Positions 63,175 through 64,000 of a stretch of DNA of 64,000 nucleotides are shown in pieces. The notes below the pieces were generated by a model that was not told the origin of the DNA, ran no database searches, and saw only the letters and a program-made list of their open reading frames with translations. This stretch comes from Pelagibius marinus. Lineage in GTDB: Bacteria; Pseudomonadota; Alphaproteobacteria; Kiloniellales; Kiloniellaceae. The stretch is taken from contig NZ_JACSDK010000016.1 of assembly GCF_014925385.1 (NCBI RefSeq), positions 186,001-250,000 on the forward strand, in the 5' to 3' direction. The translations under genes and the position numbers were made by a program. The stretch's first letter is position 1, and each line of letters begins with the position of its first letter.

Positions 63175-64000
63175 TCAGGCCGCAACGAACTTATCGCGGT
63201 ACTCGGCACGGATCTCGGTGTACCAGGGCTCCGACGGCGGCCACCACCAGAGGCGGTCGAGGGCATCGTCCGGATAGGCCTCGCTGAAGGCCTTCTTGCT
63301 CTCCGGCGACAGGTGGTTCTCGGCGCCGATGGCAACCGGGTTGTAGCCTGTCTCGTTGGCGATCAGGCCGTTCACCTCTGCGTCGTAGACGTAGTTGATG
63401 TACTCGTAGATCTCGTCGATGTTCTTCGCGCCGATCGGCATCGCAAGACCATCAAGCCAGGTAAGCGCGCCTTCCTGCGGCGCCATGTAGGTCACCGGCT
63501 TGCCTTCCTTCTTCAGGCGCAGCGGCGGGCCGTCCCAGGTCTGGCCCAGAACCACGTCGTTCTGCATGAAGCCATTGATCTGCGCGTCGGCGTCGTTCCA
63601 GAACTGCTTCAGCCAGGGCTTGTGCTCCACCGCGAACTTGGTGATCTCGTCCCAGATTTTCCGCATGGTCGCCTCGTCCTTGTAGGCGTCGAGCATGCGG
63701 TTGGAGGGCATCTTGCCCGAAGAGTCGAGGTAGAGGCCGATGCCCAGCATCATGGAGTGCGGGCGGCCCATGACCTTGCCCTTCAACTCAGGCAGCCAGA
63801 GGTCACCGTAGGACAGGTTCGCATAGTCCTGCTCCCACTTGTCGGTGCGCCAGGCCAGGGCCTCGGTGCCCCAGTGGTAGGGCAGGTGGTGGTTGCCGCC
63901 GTCCCAGGTCCAGCCGTCGGTCGAACCCTTGAGCAGGCCGGGGACGATCTTGGACGTGTCGATGCGGCTCATGTCGAAGGGCTGCAGCAGGCCCAAAGGC
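63175..64000 (-). CDS. Polyamine-type ABC transporter substrate-binding protein (partial)
   Basis: The C-terminal 275 or so residues of a PotD/PotF-like periplasmic binding protein; the start lies beyond the right edge. Visible features are YHWGTEALAWRTDKWEQ, DLWLPELKGKVMGRP, VVLGQTWDGPP, WLDGLAMPIGAKNIDEIYEYINY and the NETGYNPV segment. The aromatic residues and acidic pocket suggest a putrescine- or spermidine-like ligand, but other cationic solutes are possible. It is the first gene of the operon. Confidence 0.9.
   Translation of the reverse strand, partial: PLGLLQPFDMSRIDTSKIVPGLLKGSTDGWTWDGGNHHLPYHWGTEALAWRTDKWEQDYANLSYGDLWLPELKGKVMGRPHSMMLGIGLYLDSSGKMPSNRMLDAYKDEATMRKIWDEITKFAVEHKPWLKQFWNDADAQINGFMQNDVVLGQTWDGPPLRLKKEGKPVTYMAPQEGALTWLDGLAMPIGAKNIDEIYEYINYVYDAEVNGLIANETGYNPVAIGAENHLSPESKKAFSEAYPDDALDRLWWWPPSEPWYTEIRAEYRDKFVAA

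Overview
The window reads as a chromosomal piece of a free-living, GC-rich alphaproteobacterium, most likely from the Rhodospirillales or a related order (Kiloniella/Pelagibius/Rhodovibrio-like). The main reason is a core gene order typical of that group: ppiD-trpE / tpiA-secG-pyrG-kdsA-eno-ftsB-pdhABC-lpdA-lipA-ratA-cinA-pgpA-ispDF-dusB-ntrBC-ntrYX-trkA-dat-hfq-hflX-groESL. Supporting signs are a fused IspDF, a lipoyl domain on the PDH E1-beta subunit, NtrYX next to NtrBC, and dense GANTC (CcrM-type) sites at a cell-division promoter. I saw no rRNA, tRNA, CRISPR array, insertion sequence or prophage. The species is inference.

Layout. 1-3.0 kb: a Cu(I)-type MerR regulator with its operator, a divergent polysaccharide deacetylase, a small unknown protein and a GFA-fold protein. 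3.2-5.6 kb: a bufferin RiPP operon on the minus strand, with two tandem precursors, the MNIO enzyme BufB and its partner BufC. 5.8-6.1 kb: remnant of an amino-acid permease. 6.2-11.3 kb: a sugar-acid module (mannonate dehydratase, GntR regulator, TRAP transporter) arranged around a palindromic operator. 11.3-15.6 kb: GNAT, then a leftward ppiD-trpE pair followed by a 26-codon ORF with an extreme Shine-Dalgarno sequence. 15.8-21 kb: tpiA, secG, pyrG, an SH3-type secreted protein, kdsA. 21.3-25.7 kb: two chemoreceptor genes inserted in the core block, the second an ammonium-transporter/chemoreceptor fusion. 25.9-35.6 kb: eno, ftsB, the PDH operon carrying two secreted paralogs, a small membrane protein, lipA. 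35.7-40.4 kb: ratA, a DUF2007-like protein, CPBP protease, cinA, pgpA, ispDF, a CcsA-like protein. 40.7-53.4 kb: dusB, ntrB, ntrC, ntrY, ntrX, trkA, dat, two small genes, hfq, hflX. 53.4-55.5 kb: groESL behind a CIRCE element. 55.6-64 kb: inositol-phosphatase-like gene, alanine dehydrogenase, omega-amino-acid aminotransferase, a solute-binding-fold protein without signal peptide, and a polyamine-type ABC transporter that runs off the right edge.

How the genes fit. Nitrogen is a recurring theme: NtrBC/NtrYX, the Amt-chemoreceptor fusion, alanine dehydrogenase, D-amino-acid and omega-amino-acid aminotransferases, and a putrescine/spermidine-type importer. Central carbon flow runs through tpiA, eno and the complete PDH complex with its lipoate synthase. 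Copper handling is suggested at the left end by the CueR-like regulator and the bufferin operon. The strongest candidates for something little described are the Amt-MCP fusion, the small transcription unit downstream of trpE, the GANTC array before ftsB, and the lipoprotein-type second bufferin.
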